Shown here piece by piece: positions 9,290 to 20,015 of a DNA stretch of 64,000 bases (within the stretch, counting starts at the first letter, position 1; every line of letters starts with the position of its first letter). Under the pieces are notes generated by a model that had not been told where the DNA came from, ran no database searches, and worked only from the letters and a program-made list of their open reading frames with translations. Where the stretch lies: positions 62,001 through 126,000 of the forward strand of contig NZ_JAHKQA010000073.1 in the NCBI RefSeq assembly GCF_018860705.1, written 5' to 3'. This DNA comes from Citreicella sp. C3M06. Lineage in GTDB: Bacteria; Pseudomonadota; Alphaproteobacteria; Rhodobacterales; Rhodobacteraceae. The position numbers and the translations under genes were made by a program.

Positions 9290-9963
9290 CAATGCGCCGC
9301 CGACAGCCCGATGGTCAGCGTTTCGGCCGCATGGGTCAGATCATCGGGATACGCCTGAAGCTGGCCCGCCGCGCGAAAGGCGATGCTGTCGGCGACAGGC
9401 GCGCCCGACAGGGTCTCGATCTCGCCGGCGATCTCGGTCAACCGCGCCACGGTGGCGTCGACGTCCACATCGCCCGAGGCAAGGTGATCACGGATCGCCT
9501 TCAGCTCGTCCTGCCGCTCGTCGATCATGGCGTCGTCGGGGCGGGTTTCGACATAGGTGCGGATCGCCCAGGCGGCTTTCTGCCCCAGCAACTCGCCAAA
9601 GGCGGGCATCTTGGTGATGCCATTTTGCGTATAGCCTTCGCGGAACCGCTCCATGAACCACTCATCGCCATACTCCTCTGCCTCGAGAAAACGCAGATCG
9701 GGGGCCAGCCCGCCGGAGATCACCTCGAGCCCGTGGCAACGCGCACAGTTCTGGTTGTAGCCCGACGCACCGATGCTCACCGCCGCCTGCCACACCTCTT
9801 CACCGGCATCGCGGTAGGGGTTTTCGGTCAGCCAGTCTTCGCCGATATCGGGCAGCGCATCGGTGTTGACCGGCTGCGGGGCGACATCGCCATGGGCCAG
9901 CGCAAGGCTTGCGCTGAACAAAGCAGCAGCGCTGGCAAGCGCGGCACGGGTCATCGTTGACAT
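9289..9963 (-). CDS. pedF: Cytochrome c-550, PedF type
   Basis: A 224-residue periplasmic monoheme cytochrome c that accepts electrons from PQQ-dependent ethanol dehydrogenases. It has a signal peptide ending about ALAHG, the sequence ENPYRDAG, the heme site CARCH within YNQNCARCHGLEVISGG, and a distal ITKMPAFGE methionine segment, all typical of PedF/ExaB-type c-550. After the heme domain there is a helical C-terminal extension of about 90 residues. The ATG at 9963 follows GGAGGAGG with good spacing; an in-frame ATG three codons later is possible. It is transcribed with the binding protein that follows it. The alcohol dehydrogenase partner is not in this window. Confidence 0.88.
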   Translation of the reverse strand: MSTMTRAALASAAALFSASLALAHGDVAPQPVNTDALPDIGEDWLTENPYRDAGEEVWQAAVSIGASGYNQNCARCHGLEVISGGLAPDLRFLEAEEYGDEWFMERFREGYTQNGITKMPAFGELLGQKAAWAIRTYVETRPDDAMIDERQDELKAIRDHLASGDVDVDATVARLTEIAGEIETLSGAPVADSIAFRAAGQLQAYPDDLTHAAETLTIGLSAAH

Positions 9964-10035
9964 GCTGGGAACCTCCTCCGGATGCGTCTCTTCGTCGATG
10001 CCTAGCAAGCCCCCCGCAGCGGCAATATTGCACCT

Positions 10036-10069
10036 TGGTCGCGAAGCCCCCCGATCTGCGACCATGGTC
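10036..10069. promoter_or_regulatory. Inverted repeat in the divergent pedF / binding-protein promoter region
   Basis: TGGTCGC at 10036-10042 is repeated inverted as GCGACCA at 10058-10064. The second arm also forms the 10-bp palindrome GACCATGGTC (10060-10069). It lies in the 158-bp space between two divergent PQQ-associated operons, where a shared activator would bind. Quinoprotein alcohol genes are often controlled by LuxR-type response regulators, but nothing here names the protein. Confidence 0.45.
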
Positions 10070-10121
10070 CTACGGCATGACGCCCCGGCGCAGAGTAGCG
10101 TGTCGGCAAGGAGGACAGTTC

Positions 10122-11285
10122 ATGCGCATCTTGGGTCTTGCCGCCCTGTGTTCGCTGGCGTTAAGCGCGGCTGCCGCGTCGGAAACCACGCTGCGGATCG
10201 GCTATCTTGGCGTCGATCGCATCGCGCCGCCGGTGCTGTCGAATCTCGATCCCGACCCGGCGGATCTTGGCCTTGCGGGCGCGCGGCTGGGGCTGAGCGA
10301 CAACGCCACCACCGGGCGCTTCATGGGGCAGACATGGCAGATGGAGGAAACCCGCGTCCCACCGGGCGGCGATGCGCTGGCCGCGGCACGGGCCGCGCTG
10401 GCGTCAACAAAGCTGCTGGTGATCGACGCCCCCGCCGGGACCCTGTTGCAGATCGCCGATCTTCCCGAGGCGCAGGGCGCGCTGTTGTTCAACGCCACCG
10501 CCCCCGACACGCGGCTGCGCAGCATGGATTGCCGCGCCAACCTGCTGCACAGCGCGCCGTCAAACGCCATGCGCGCCGATGCGCTGGCGCAGTTCCTCGT
10601 GTCGCGACGCTGGAGCGATGTTGCACTGATCTCTGGCCCGCTCCCCGAGGACATCGCCTTTGCCGATGCGCTGAAAGCCTCGGCGCAGAAATTCCAGCTG
10701 GATCTGGTGGGCGAAAAGCCGTGGCGCTTTGACGCCGACATGCGCCGCAGCGCCTCGTCCGAAGTGCCGCTGTTCACGCAGGAACTGGGCGATCACGATG
10801 TGCTGCTGATCGCTGACGAGACGCATGATTTCGGGCGCTACATCGCCTATAACACATGGGATCCGCGCCCCGTCGCCGGATCCGAAGAGCTGGTGCCCGA
10901 AGCCTGGGCGCCGGTGATGGAACAATGGGGCGCGGCGCAGCTGCAATCGCGTTTCGAGGACAGCGCCCAGCGCGACATGCGCAGCGCCGATTATGGCGCT
11001 TGGGCCGCCCTGCGCACGCTGGGCGAGGCGGTGACCCGCACCGGATCGGACGATCTGACCACGCTGCGCGCCTATATCCTGTCGGACGCGTTCGAACTGG
11101 CCGGCTTCAAGGGCCGCCCGCTGAGCTATCGCGACTGGAACGGCCAGCTGCGCCAACCGATCCCGCTGGTCACCGCACGCGCCGTAGTCGCCTCTGCCCC
11201 GCTCGAAGGCTTCCTGCATCAGGGCAACGAGCTCGACACGCTGGGGCTCGACGCCCCGGATTCCGCCTGCACCGCGTTTCAATGA
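10122..11285 (+). CDS. PQQ-dependent alcohol dehydrogenase-associated ABC substrate-binding protein
   Basis: A 387-residue periplasmic protein resembling branched-chain amino acid binding proteins (Peripla_BP_6 fold) but of the special subgroup encoded with PQQ-dependent alcohol dehydrogenases. Features are a signal peptide (MRILGLAALCSLALSAAAA), the opening LRIGYLGVDRI, the mid-protein SRRWSDVALISGPL and the C-terminal FKGRPLSYRDWNGQLRQP. The start at 10122 has AAGGAGGAC upstream. Its stop overlaps the ATG of the beta-propeller gene. The matching ATPase and permease genes, present in many such loci, are not seen within the window. The ligand is not established. Confidence 0.85.
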   Translation: MRILGLAALCSLALSAAAASETTLRIGYLGVDRIAPPVLSNLDPDPADLGLAGARLGLSDNATTGRFMGQTWQMEETRVPPGGDALAAARAALASTKLLVIDAPAGTLLQIADLPEAQGALLFNATAPDTRLRSMDCRANLLHSAPSNAMRADALAQFLVSRRWSDVALISGPLPEDIAFADALKASAQKFQLDLVGEKPWRFDADMRRSASSEVPLFTQELGDHDVLLIADETHDFGRYIAYNTWDPRPVAGSEELVPEAWAPVMEQWGAAQLQSRFEDSAQRDMRSADYGAWAALRTLGEAVTRTGSDDLTTLRAYILSDAFELAGFKGRPLSYRDWNGQLRQPIPLVTARAVVASAPLEGFLHQGNELDTLGLDAPDSACTAFQ

Positions 11286-12256
11286 GGCATCCCATGTTTC
11301 GCACCACCGCCCTTGCCTTGCTGCTGGCCACCCCCGCCCTTGCGGATGAAATCTGGGTGACCAATGAAAAGGACAACACCATCAGCGTGATCGACACCGC
11401 CACGCTGGAGGTTACACGCACCATTGCCACCGGCGAGCGCCCGCGCGGCATCACCTTTTCCGCCGATCATTCCGTGGTCTATATCTGCGCCTCCGACAGC
11501 GACGCGGTGCAGGTGATGGACCCGGTGTCGGGCGAGATCCTGCACGATCTGCCCTCGGGCGAAGACCCCGAACAATTCGTGCTGCACCCCGACAACCGGC
11601 GGCTGTACATCGCCAACGAGGATGATGCGATCACCACCGTGGTCGATACACAGACCCGCCGCGTCATCGCACAGATCGACGTTGGCATCGAACCCGAAGG
11701 CATGGCGGTCAGCCCCGATGGCAAGACGGTGATCACCACCTCGGAAACCACCAACATGGCGCATTGGATCGACACCGGCACCGAGACGATCTTTGCCAAC
11801 ACGCTGGTCGATTCGCGCCCCCGTCACGCAGAATTCGTCAAAGACGGCGCCGAGCTTTGGGTGTCTGCCGAGATCGGCGGCACGGTGACGGTGTTCGACA
11901 CATCCGACCAGTCGGAAAAGGCGAAACTGCATTTCGCCATCAAGGGCGTGCATGACGATCTGATCCAGCCCGTCGGGTTCGAGCTGACGCCGGACGGCAA
12001 GACCGCCTTTGTCGCGCTCGGGCCGTCGAACCACCTCGCGGTGGTGAACGCCGAGACCTACGAGGTCGAACAGTATATCCTTGTGGGGCGGCGCGTCTGG
12101 CACATGGCCTTTGATCGCGATCACGCGCAGCTGTTCACCACCAATGGCATCTCGGGCGATGTGACGGTGGTCGACGTGGCCACGCGCAAGGCGGTGAAAA
12201 CGATCAAGGTGGGCCGCTACCCATGGGGCGCGGCCTTCCGGCCAACCGAGGGCTGA
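11282..12256 (+). CDS. YVTN-type beta-propeller protein, PQQ-dependent catabolism-associated
   Basis: A 324-residue secreted beta-propeller with a signal peptide (FRTTALALLLATPALA). At least six repeats of the form N-x-D-N-T-I-S-V-I-D-T-x-T follow, for example DEIWVTNEKDNTISVIDT, VVYICASDSDAVQVMD, RLYIANEDDAITTVVDT and AQLFTTNGISGDVTVVD. This matches the beta-propeller family encoded with PQQ alcohol dehydrogenases. The ATG at 11282 overlaps the preceding stop (ATGA); ATG 11294 is an alternative that keeps the signal peptide. Its role is unproven. Neighbouring genes suggest it works in the periplasm with the alcohol-oxidising system. Confidence 0.85.
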   Translation: MRHPMFRTTALALLLATPALADEIWVTNEKDNTISVIDTATLEVTRTIATGERPRGITFSADHSVVYICASDSDAVQVMDPVSGEILHDLPSGEDPEQFVLHPDNRRLYIANEDDAITTVVDTQTRRVIAQIDVGIEPEGMAVSPDGKTVITTSETTNMAHWIDTGTETIFANTLVDSRPRHAEFVKDGAELWVSAEIGGTVTVFDTSDQSEKAKLHFAIKGVHDDLIQPVGFELTPDGKTAFVALGPSNHLAVVNAETYEVEQYILVGRRVWHMAFDRDHAQLFTTNGISGDVTVVDVATRKAVKTIKVGRYPWGAAFRPTEG

Positions 12257-12304
12257 TCGAAGGCAGGCCCTTCGAGCGCTGATGCCCCGCAAAGGGAGGA
12301 AGAC

Positions 12305-12829
12305 ATGCGACACCTTTGGATGCTTGCCTTGCTGGCAAGCCCCGCTCTGGCGGATCAATACGGCACCACCAACCCCGAAGAGCTGACATGGCGGTCGGTG
12401 CGCGACAAGGCAGAGCGCGGGCAGACCGACATGATGACCTGCGCCGCGGGCTACATGATGACCAAATCCGGCGATCATGACACCGCCCGCGCGATCTTCG
12501 AAGCCTGCGCCGCGGCGGGCTATACCCGCGCGATGACATGGATGAGCTACATGGAGCAGAACGGCTTTGGCGGCGCGTTCAATCCCGAAGCGGCCGCCGA
12601 CTGGGACAGGCAGGCCGCCGAGGCGGGCGATCCGGTGGGCCAGTTCAACCACGGGCTCGACCTGATGCGAGGCTTCGGCACCCGGCAGGACGAAGCGCGC
12701 GGGCGGGACATGATCGACCGGGCGGCACACGCCGGGCTGGAGATCGCTCAGCGGCTTCAGGGCGCGGATTATAACCTCGACGAGGTGACGCCGGATGCCG
12801 ACAACTGGCGCTACGCCCCGCTGTTCTGA
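12305..12829 (+). CDS. Sel1-like repeat periplasmic protein
   Basis: A 174-residue protein with a short signal peptide (RHLWMLALLASPALA). It contains Sel1/TPR-like helical repeats around residues 55-150 (ARAIFEACAAAGYTRAM, AADWDRQAAEAGDPVGQFNHGL, GRDMIDRAAHAGLEIAQ), which make a protein-protein interaction surface. The start has AAAGGGAGGAAG upstream. It is the last gene of the plus-strand PQQ-associated operon, 48 bases after the propeller gene. A perfect hairpin follows at 12886. Two cysteines (CAAG, FEACAA) may form a disulfide. Function is inferred from neighbours only. Confidence 0.75.
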   Translation: MRHLWMLALLASPALADQYGTTNPEELTWRSVRDKAERGQTDMMTCAAGYMMTKSGDHDTARAIFEACAAAGYTRAMTWMSYMEQNGFGGAFNPEAAADWDRQAAEAGDPVGQFNHGLDLMRGFGTRQDEARGRDMIDRAAHAGLEIAQRLQGADYNLDEVTPDADNWRYAPLF

Positions 12830-12885
12830 CCCAAGCCGTTGATTGCCATTACAAATTTGCGTCCGAACGCATCGGAACGCTCTTA

Positions 12886-12909
12886 AACAGCGCCCCGCCC
12901 GGCGCTGTT
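12886..12909 (+). terminator. Perfect stem-loop ending the PQQ-associated operon
   Basis: AACAGCGCC (12886-12894) and GGCGCTGTT (12901-12909) form a perfect 9-bp stem with the loop CCGCCC. It lies 57 bases after the Sel1-like gene and before ldh. No T run follows, so strength is uncertain. Confidence 0.6.
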
Positions 12910-12974
12910 CAGGGCCCACGTGATCCCTGCCAGAGTGACGCACTGTTCATCACGCGACATGCATGCCAGTTTGA

Positions 12975-14149
<1,175 letters not shown>

Positions 14150-14222
14150 TCGGGCGATCTCCTTGCAATGCAGGTATTTAGATTAACAAACTGTCGCGGC
14201 TTGGCAAAGCCATTGCAAGGGG

Positions 14223-14252
14223 CTTGCGCCGCCTTCGCGCCTTTCCCATATT
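14223..14252 (+). promoter_or_regulatory. Probable sigma-32 (RpoH) heat-shock promoter for hsp20
   Basis: CTTGCG at 14223-14228 and CCCATATT at 14245-14252, separated by 16 bases, fit the alphaproteobacterial RpoH consensus (CTTG near -35, CCCATAT near -10). The predicted start of transcription is about 60 bases upstream of the small heat-shock gene, the expected target. Confidence 0.7.
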
Positions 14253-14318
14253 ATTCCCACGAGGGTTGCCGCAAGCGCGGGGCCCGACCGACGGTCGCTT
14301 TTCCGCAAAGGACGTGTC

Positions 14319-14729
14319 ATGAGCAAACTGACCCTGGGATCGTATCCCCATATGCTTGGTTTCGAGCAGCTCGAGCGTCTGCTTGAACGCACCGCCAAGA
14401 CCAGCGAGGGCTATCCGCCCTTCAACATCGAACAGACATCCGAAAGCGCCTATCGCATCACGCTGGCCGTGGCCGGGTTTTCCGAAAGCGATCTGAGCAT
14501 CACCGTCGAAGACCGCCAACTGGTCATCCGCGGACGCCAGCGCGACGATTCGGCCGAGCGAATTTTTCTGCATCGCGGCATTGCCGCACGGCAGTTCCAG
14601 CGCAGCTTTGTGCTGGCCGACGGGGTCGAGATTGGCGAGGCCATCATCGAGAATGGTCTCCTTCACGTCGATCTGACCATCTCGAGACCCGAGACCGTGG
14701 TGCAGACGATCCAGATCAGAAAGGGGTAA
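14319..14729 (+). CDS. Small heat shock protein, Hsp20/IbpA family
   Basis: A 136-residue ATP-independent chaperone that holds unfolding proteins. The alpha-crystallin domain spans about 33-125 (YPPFNIEQTSESAYRITLAVAG begins it in two adjacent strands, FQRSFVLADGVEI, IENGLLHVDL), and the C-terminal I-x-I anchor is IQI before the last residues. The family signature AxxxNGVL appears as IIENGLLHVDL. AAAGGA precedes the ATG. It is followed by DUF1150 after 3 bases, a pair common in Rhodobacterales. A sigma-32 type promoter lies upstream. Confidence 0.93.
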   Translation: MSKLTLGSYPHMLGFEQLERLLERTAKTSEGYPPFNIEQTSESAYRITLAVAGFSESDLSITVEDRQLVIRGRQRDDSAERIFLHRGIAARQFQRSFVLADGVEIGEAIIENGLLHVDLTISRPETVVQTIQIRKG

Positions 14730-14732
14730 CTC

Positions 14733-14960
14733 ATGGACACGAAATACGATTTCACTCAGCACGATGCCGACCGCATCGTCTACGTGCGCCCTGTCGACGC
14801 CGAGGATCTGCCCGCCGAGGTGCAGGACCAGCTAGGCGGGCTCAAGACGCTTTACGCCGTGCACAATGCGCTTGGCGAGCGGCTGGCGCTGGTCAAGGAT
14901 CGCAATCTGGCGTTTCAACTGGCACGGCAAAATGATTTTGCGCCGGTGACGGTGCACTGA
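14733..14960 (+). CDS. DUF1150 family protein
   Basis: A 75-residue small acidic protein matching the DUF1150 family seen in alphaproteobacteria next to hsp20 (IVYVRPVDAEDLPAEV, LYAVHNALGERLALVKDR, AFQLARQNDFAPVTVH). It shares the heat-shock transcript with hsp20, starting three bases after its stop, so it is probably heat induced. No biochemical function is known to me. Confidence 0.85.
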   Translation: MDTKYDFTQHDADRIVYVRPVDAEDLPAEVQDQLGGLKTLYAVHNALGERLALVKDRNLAFQLARQNDFAPVTVH

Positions 14961-14962
14961 CC

Positions 14963-14980
14963 GCGGGGCTTCGGCCCCGC
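14963..14980. terminator. UUCG tetraloop stem-loop between convergent genes
   Basis: GCGGGGC, TTCG and GCCCCGC make a perfect 7-bp stem with a stable tetraloop at 14963-14980, exactly between the stops of the DUF1150 gene and ribD. It can act on both strands. No long T run is present. Confidence 0.65.
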
Positions 14981-14981
14981 C

Positions 14982-16073
14982 CTATCCGCGCCGCCAGCGA
15001 TGCAGCACATCGCCGCCGATGGCGCGGACCTCTTCCAGCACGAACCGGGGCGCTTCGGCCAGATGGTCGACGCCCATGGCGCCGATTCCGGGCCGCCCTT
15101 CGGCCCCCAGCGCGATGCCGGCGGTAAACCCGACCAGCTCGTCAACCAGATCCGCCGCCAGCAGCGAGGCCGCCAGCTGGCCGCCACCCTCGCAAAACAC
15201 CCGCGTCAGCCCCTCGGCCCCCAGTTTCGCCAGCAGCGAGGCCGGATCGATGCGCCCGGCGCGGATGTCGCATTGCAGCAACTTCGCGCCGCAGCTCTCC
15301 CACGCCTTGCGCGTCAGCGACGCGGCGTCGGAGCCATGTGCCACCCAGACAGGAACCTCGCGGGCGCTGCTGGCGAGCTTGCTCATCAGCGGCACGTCGA
15401 TCAGCCGTGAGGCGATCACCCGCACCGGCTGGCGCGTCGCGCCAAACTCGCGCACCGTCAGCGCCGGGTCATCCGCCCGCGCCGTGCCCGCGCCGACCAT
15501 CACCGCATCGTGGCGCGCCCGCAGCCCATGCACATAGCGCCGCGCCTCTGGCCCGGTGATCCATTGGCTTTCGCCGGTGGCGGTGGCGATGCGCCCGTCA
15601 AAGCTGTTGGCCAGTTTCAGCGTGACCAGCGGGCGGCCCTCTGCGACCCGCAGGAAAAACCCCGCGTGATCGCGCGCTGCCTGCTCGCCAAGCACACCGG
15701 TGACAACCTCGACCCCGTGCCTGCGCAGATAGTCGAACCCCCGCCCCGACACCCGTGCATCGCTGTCGGTCATCGGCGCGACCACGCGCGCGATGCCAGC
15801 GTTCACCAGCGCTTCGCAGCAGGGCGGCGTCTTGCCATGATGGGCGCAGGGCTCCAGCGTGACATAGGCGGTGGCGCCGCGCGCCGCATCGCCAGCCTGC
15901 GCCAGCGCCTGCGGTTCGGCATGGGGGCGACCGCCGGGCGCGGTCACGCCCCGCCCCACGATGCGACCATCCTTCACGATGACACAGCCGACCGCCGGGT
16001 TGGGCCAGCATTGCCCCATCCGCCTGCGCCCAAGCCGCAGGGCGTGCGCCATGTGGTCGTGATCAGAGATCAC
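14982..16073 (-). CDS. ribD: Bifunctional riboflavin deaminase/reductase RibD
   Basis: A 363-residue enzyme for two successive steps of riboflavin synthesis: deamination of the pyrimidine and NADPH reduction of the ribose side chain. The N-terminal zinc deaminase has H-A-E at 51-53 and [11 protein letters not shown] with Cys76 and Cys85. The reductase domain begins about 145 ([24 protein letters not shown]). The frame opens with a GTG at 16073 that overlaps the nrdR TGA stop (GTGA); the ATG seven codons later is an alternative. The nrdR-ribD order is classical in bacteria. The rest of the rib operon is not in the window. Confidence 0.95.
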   Translation of the reverse strand: MISDHDHMAHALRLGRRRMGQCWPNPAVGCVIVKDGRIVGRGVTAPGGRPHAEPQALAQAGDAARGATAYVTLEPCAHHGKTPPCCEALVNAGIARVVAPMTDSDARVSGRGFDYLRRHGVEVVTGVLGEQAARDHAGFFLRVAEGRPLVTLKLANSFDGRIATATGESQWITGPEARRYVHGLRARHDAVMVGAGTARADDPALTVREFGATRQPVRVIASRLIDVPLMSKLASSAREVPVWVAHGSDAASLTRKAWESCGAKLLQCDIRAGRIDPASLLAKLGAEGLTRVFCEGGGQLAASLLAADLVDELVGFTAGIALGAEGRPGIGAMGVDHLAEAPRFVLEEVRAIGGDVLHRWRRG

Positions 16074-16537
16074 TTGTCGATGGGGCCGACCGGCCGCAAC
16101 TCGCTGACGAATTTATCGAAATCATCCGCCGCCTGAAAATTCTTGTAGACGCTGGCAAAGCGCACATAGGCCACGGTGTCAATCCGGGCCAAGGTTTCCA
16201 TGACGATCTCGCCAATCTGCTTCGAGGCGATATCGGTATCGCCAAGGCTTTCCAGCCGTCGCACGATGCCGCTGATCATCTGCTCGACGCGCTCTGGCTC
16301 GATCGGGCGTTTTTGCAGGGCGATGCGGATCGAGCGTTCCATCTTGGTGCGGTCGAAATCCTCGCGGCGCCCGTTCGACTTGATCACCACCAGATCGCGC
16401 AGCTGCACGCGTTCATAGGTAGTGAAGCGGCCACCGCAGGCCGGGCAGAACCGGCGACGGCGGATCGAGACATGCTCTTCCGCCGGGCGCGAATCCTTCA
16501 CTTGGGTGTCGATATGTCCGCAAAACGGGCAGCGCAT
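16070..16537 (-). CDS. nrdR: Transcriptional repressor NrdR
   Basis: A 155-residue regulator of ribonucleotide reductase genes. The N-terminal zinc ribbon has Cys3, Cys6, Cys31 and Cys34 ([16 protein letters not shown]), followed by the ATP-cone domain about 49-139 that senses ATP/dATP. The ATG at 16537 follows AGGGGGA; an earlier in-frame ATG at 16585 is less likely because family members begin with MRCPFC. It is the gene upstream of ribD with stop/start overlap. A DnaA box and a hairpin lie just upstream of the start. Confidence 0.95.
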   Translation of the reverse strand: MRCPFCGHIDTQVKDSRPAEEHVSIRRRRFCPACGGRFTTYERVQLRDLVVIKSNGRREDFDRTKMERSIRIALQKRPIEPERVEQMISGIVRRLESLGDTDIASKQIGEIVMETLARIDTVAYVRFASVYKNFQAADDFDKFVSELRPVGPIDK

Positions 16538-16569
16538 GGTCTGTCCCCCTATCCTATCCCGCCTCTGGT

Positions 16570-16594
16570 GTGGGGTTTGCCCCACTTATCCACA
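16570..16594. promoter_or_regulatory. Hairpin next to a perfect DnaA box upstream of nrdR
   Basis: GTGGGG-TTTG-CCCCAC (16570-16585) forms a perfect 6-bp stem. The strong DnaA box TTATCCACA follows directly at 16586-16594, about 50 bases upstream of the nrdR start. A single box is not an origin, but it could couple nrdR expression to DnaA-ATP and replication. The site also lies 68 bases beyond the yjbQ stop, so the hairpin may end that transcript. Confidence 0.5.
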
Positions 16595-16661
16595 GAGACT
16601 ATAGGCGAGCCGCCAGACCTTGGGTAGCCCGTAAATGTCGCAACAACATGCAGGCCTTAGA

Positions 16662-17069
16662 TCAGGGTGAAAGATGCGCCACCACGTCGCGCCGATGCGC
16701 TGCGTCGCGATGTTCGAACAGGTAGATCCCCTGCCATCTTCCCAGCATGAGGGCCCCATCGCTCACCGGGATCGACAGCGACACCGGCAGAAGCGCCGCC
16801 TTGATATGCGCAGGCATATCATCGGGGCCCTCGTAAGTGTGGGTGAGATAGCGCATGGACGGGTCGGTGGTCGGCGGCACCAGTCGATGGAAAAAGGCGC
16901 GCAGATCGCTGCGCACCTCGGGATCGGCGTTTTCCTGAATGAGCAGCGAGGCCGAACTGTGCCTGATGAACAACGTCAGCAGCCCGGTGCCCTCGACCCA
17001 ATTGGCGACATCGCGGGTGAATTCGTAAAGCCCCTGCCCCCGCGTCGGAATGGTAAAGATGGTCTGCAT
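16662..17069 (-). CDS. YjbQ family protein (UPF0047)
   Basis: A 135-residue cytoplasmic protein of the YjbQ/UPF0047 family, described as a secondary thiamine-phosphate synthase. Conserved features are FIRHSSASLLIQENADP, the HTYEGPDDMPAHIK segment with a metal/phosphate-binding histidine, and the C-terminal GRWQGIYLFEHRD. The family starts near this methionine (MQTIFTIPT), so I chose ATG 17069 over upstream in-frame codons. It precedes nrdR-ribD on the same strand with a 124-base gap. Confidence 0.9.
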   Translation of the reverse strand: MQTIFTIPTRGQGLYEFTRDVANWVEGTGLLTLFIRHSSASLLIQENADPEVRSDLRAFFHRLVPPTTDPSMRYLTHTYEGPDDMPAHIKAALLPVSLSIPVSDGALMLGRWQGIYLFEHRDAAHRRDVVAHLSP

Positions 17070-17113
17070 GGGCGGTCCCGCGGTATGGCCCCGTAGGCAG
17101 GGCATAGGGTGGC

Positions 17114-17368
17114 TCAGGCGTCGATCGAGATGGCGCAAACCACGCTTGGCAACCCGGCGCTGCCTTCGAACAGGAGCGGACTGCCATCGTCCGCCACACC
17201 CGGCATCGCACCGACCTCGCGCAGCGCGCGTTCGCAATCGGCAAGCCGATCCGGCGCAACCTCGATCCGGATGATCTCGGAGGGCTCGGTGATCATCGCA
17301 TCGGTGGCGGCAAAACCGGTGACAGCGATCATCGCGGCGGCAACGCTAAGGGTGGCAAGGCGGAACAT
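17114..17368 (-). CDS. Small secreted protein of unknown function
   Basis: An 84-residue protein with a clear signal peptide (FRLATLSVAAAMIAVTGFAA). The mature part of about 60 residues has two cysteines (DCERALRE and SVVCAIS) that could form a disulfide. I do not recognise a family. Two adjacent ATG codons exist (17371 and 17368), and AAGGAAG lies upstream at suitable distance. It lies 44 bases upstream of yjbQ on the same strand. Downstream and upstream spaces give no more clues. Confidence 0.65.
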   Translation of the reverse strand: MFRLATLSVAAAMIAVTGFAATDAMITEPSEIIRIEVAPDRLADCERALREVGAMPGVADDGSPLLFEGSAGLPSVVCAISIDA

Positions 17369-17563
17369 CATGGCGGGCTTCCTTGTTACTCTTGCCTGAT
17401 CAACACCCTGAAACCGTTAATGTTCCCTCTATTCAGACACGAGCCTCAGGGATTGAGCCGCCTTATCCCCAGCTTTTTGCCCAAAGTCATCAGGCCCTGC
17501 TCAAAGGCAAGGCAGTGTCGGTGTCTCTGCATAAGATGTGGCAAGGCCATGAACGCCAAGACG

Positions 17564-17583
17564 TGGGGCCCGCGCGGGCCCCA
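17564..17583 (-). terminator. Perfect GC stem-loop after the hlyU-like gene
   Basis: TGGGGCCC (17564-17571) and GGGCCCCA (17576-17583) with loop GCGC form an 8-bp perfect stem, seven bases beyond the stop of the hlyU-like gene, so it probably ends the rpoD-hlyU transcript. No U tract. The remaining space up to 17370 shows nothing recognisable. Confidence 0.6.
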
Positions 17584-17590
17584 ACAACCG

Positions 17591-17869
17591 TCAGCCGAAC
17601 AGGCGCAAGCCCTGCTCGTCGATCATCTGCTGCGCCTTGCGCACCGAAGCCGCGATGGCCTCTTCCCGGTCGCGGATCACGTCAGCGCGGACAAGCTGGT
17701 GAGACTTCGTCTCGCCCTCGACCTCGGCTTCGATCAGCGCGGCAATGCGAAAGCCATCGCCTTCTTTGAGCGGCGCGGGGGTGATGCGAAAGTCCTTGTA
17801 CGCGACCGCCTCTGCCTGCGGTTCGGGGGCAGAATTGCCCCCGCCGAACAGTTTCTTGAAAAACGACAT
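17591..17869 (-). CDS. HlyU family protein
   Basis: A 92-residue protein of the HlyU family (not the ArsR-like Vibrio HlyU fold but the short alphaproteobacterial family of that name). It begins MSFFKKLFGGG and has the conserved YKDFRITPAPLKEGDGFRIA and a C-terminal AQQMIDEQGLRLFG. It is separated from rpoD by three bases, so the two are co-transcribed. Function is not established; the family name suggests regulation, which I cannot confirm from the sequence. Confidence 0.8.
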   Translation of the reverse strand: MSFFKKLFGGGNSAPEPQAEAVAYKDFRITPAPLKEGDGFRIAALIEAEVEGETKSHQLVRADVIRDREEAIAASVRKAQQMIDEQGLRLFG

Positions 17870-17872
17870 GGC

Positions 17873-19867
<1,995 letters not shown>

Positions 19868-19929
19868 TAGAAGAAGTGCTCCATCCGAGGGAGGCGGCCC
19901 CGTCGGGCCGGCGTTCACGCGATAAGATT

Positions 19930-19970
19930 GATTCGATTCCCCGAATCATGATTGGAATCGACTGATTCGG
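19930..19970. promoter_or_regulatory. Cluster of five GANTC (CcrM) sites in the rpoD promoter region
   Basis: GATTC at 19930 and 19935, GAATC at 19943 and 19955, and GATTC at 19964 give five GANTC sites within 39 bp, 63-103 bases upstream of the rpoD start. Two arms, CCGAATCA (19941-19948) and TGATTCGG (19963-19970), are also an exact inverted repeat. In alphaproteobacteria GANTC is methylated by CcrM, and methylated promoters are bound by GcrA with sigma-70. Confidence 0.7.
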
Positions 19971-20015
19971 CCAGAGATCCTAGCGCGATTTCCTCCATAA
20001 TTTCTGACCGAACAT

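Noticed and set aside
16586-16594. DnaA box read as part of a replication origin
   Set aside because: A single box, no AT-rich unwinding region, no cluster of boxes, and no dnaA/dnaN/parAB genes.
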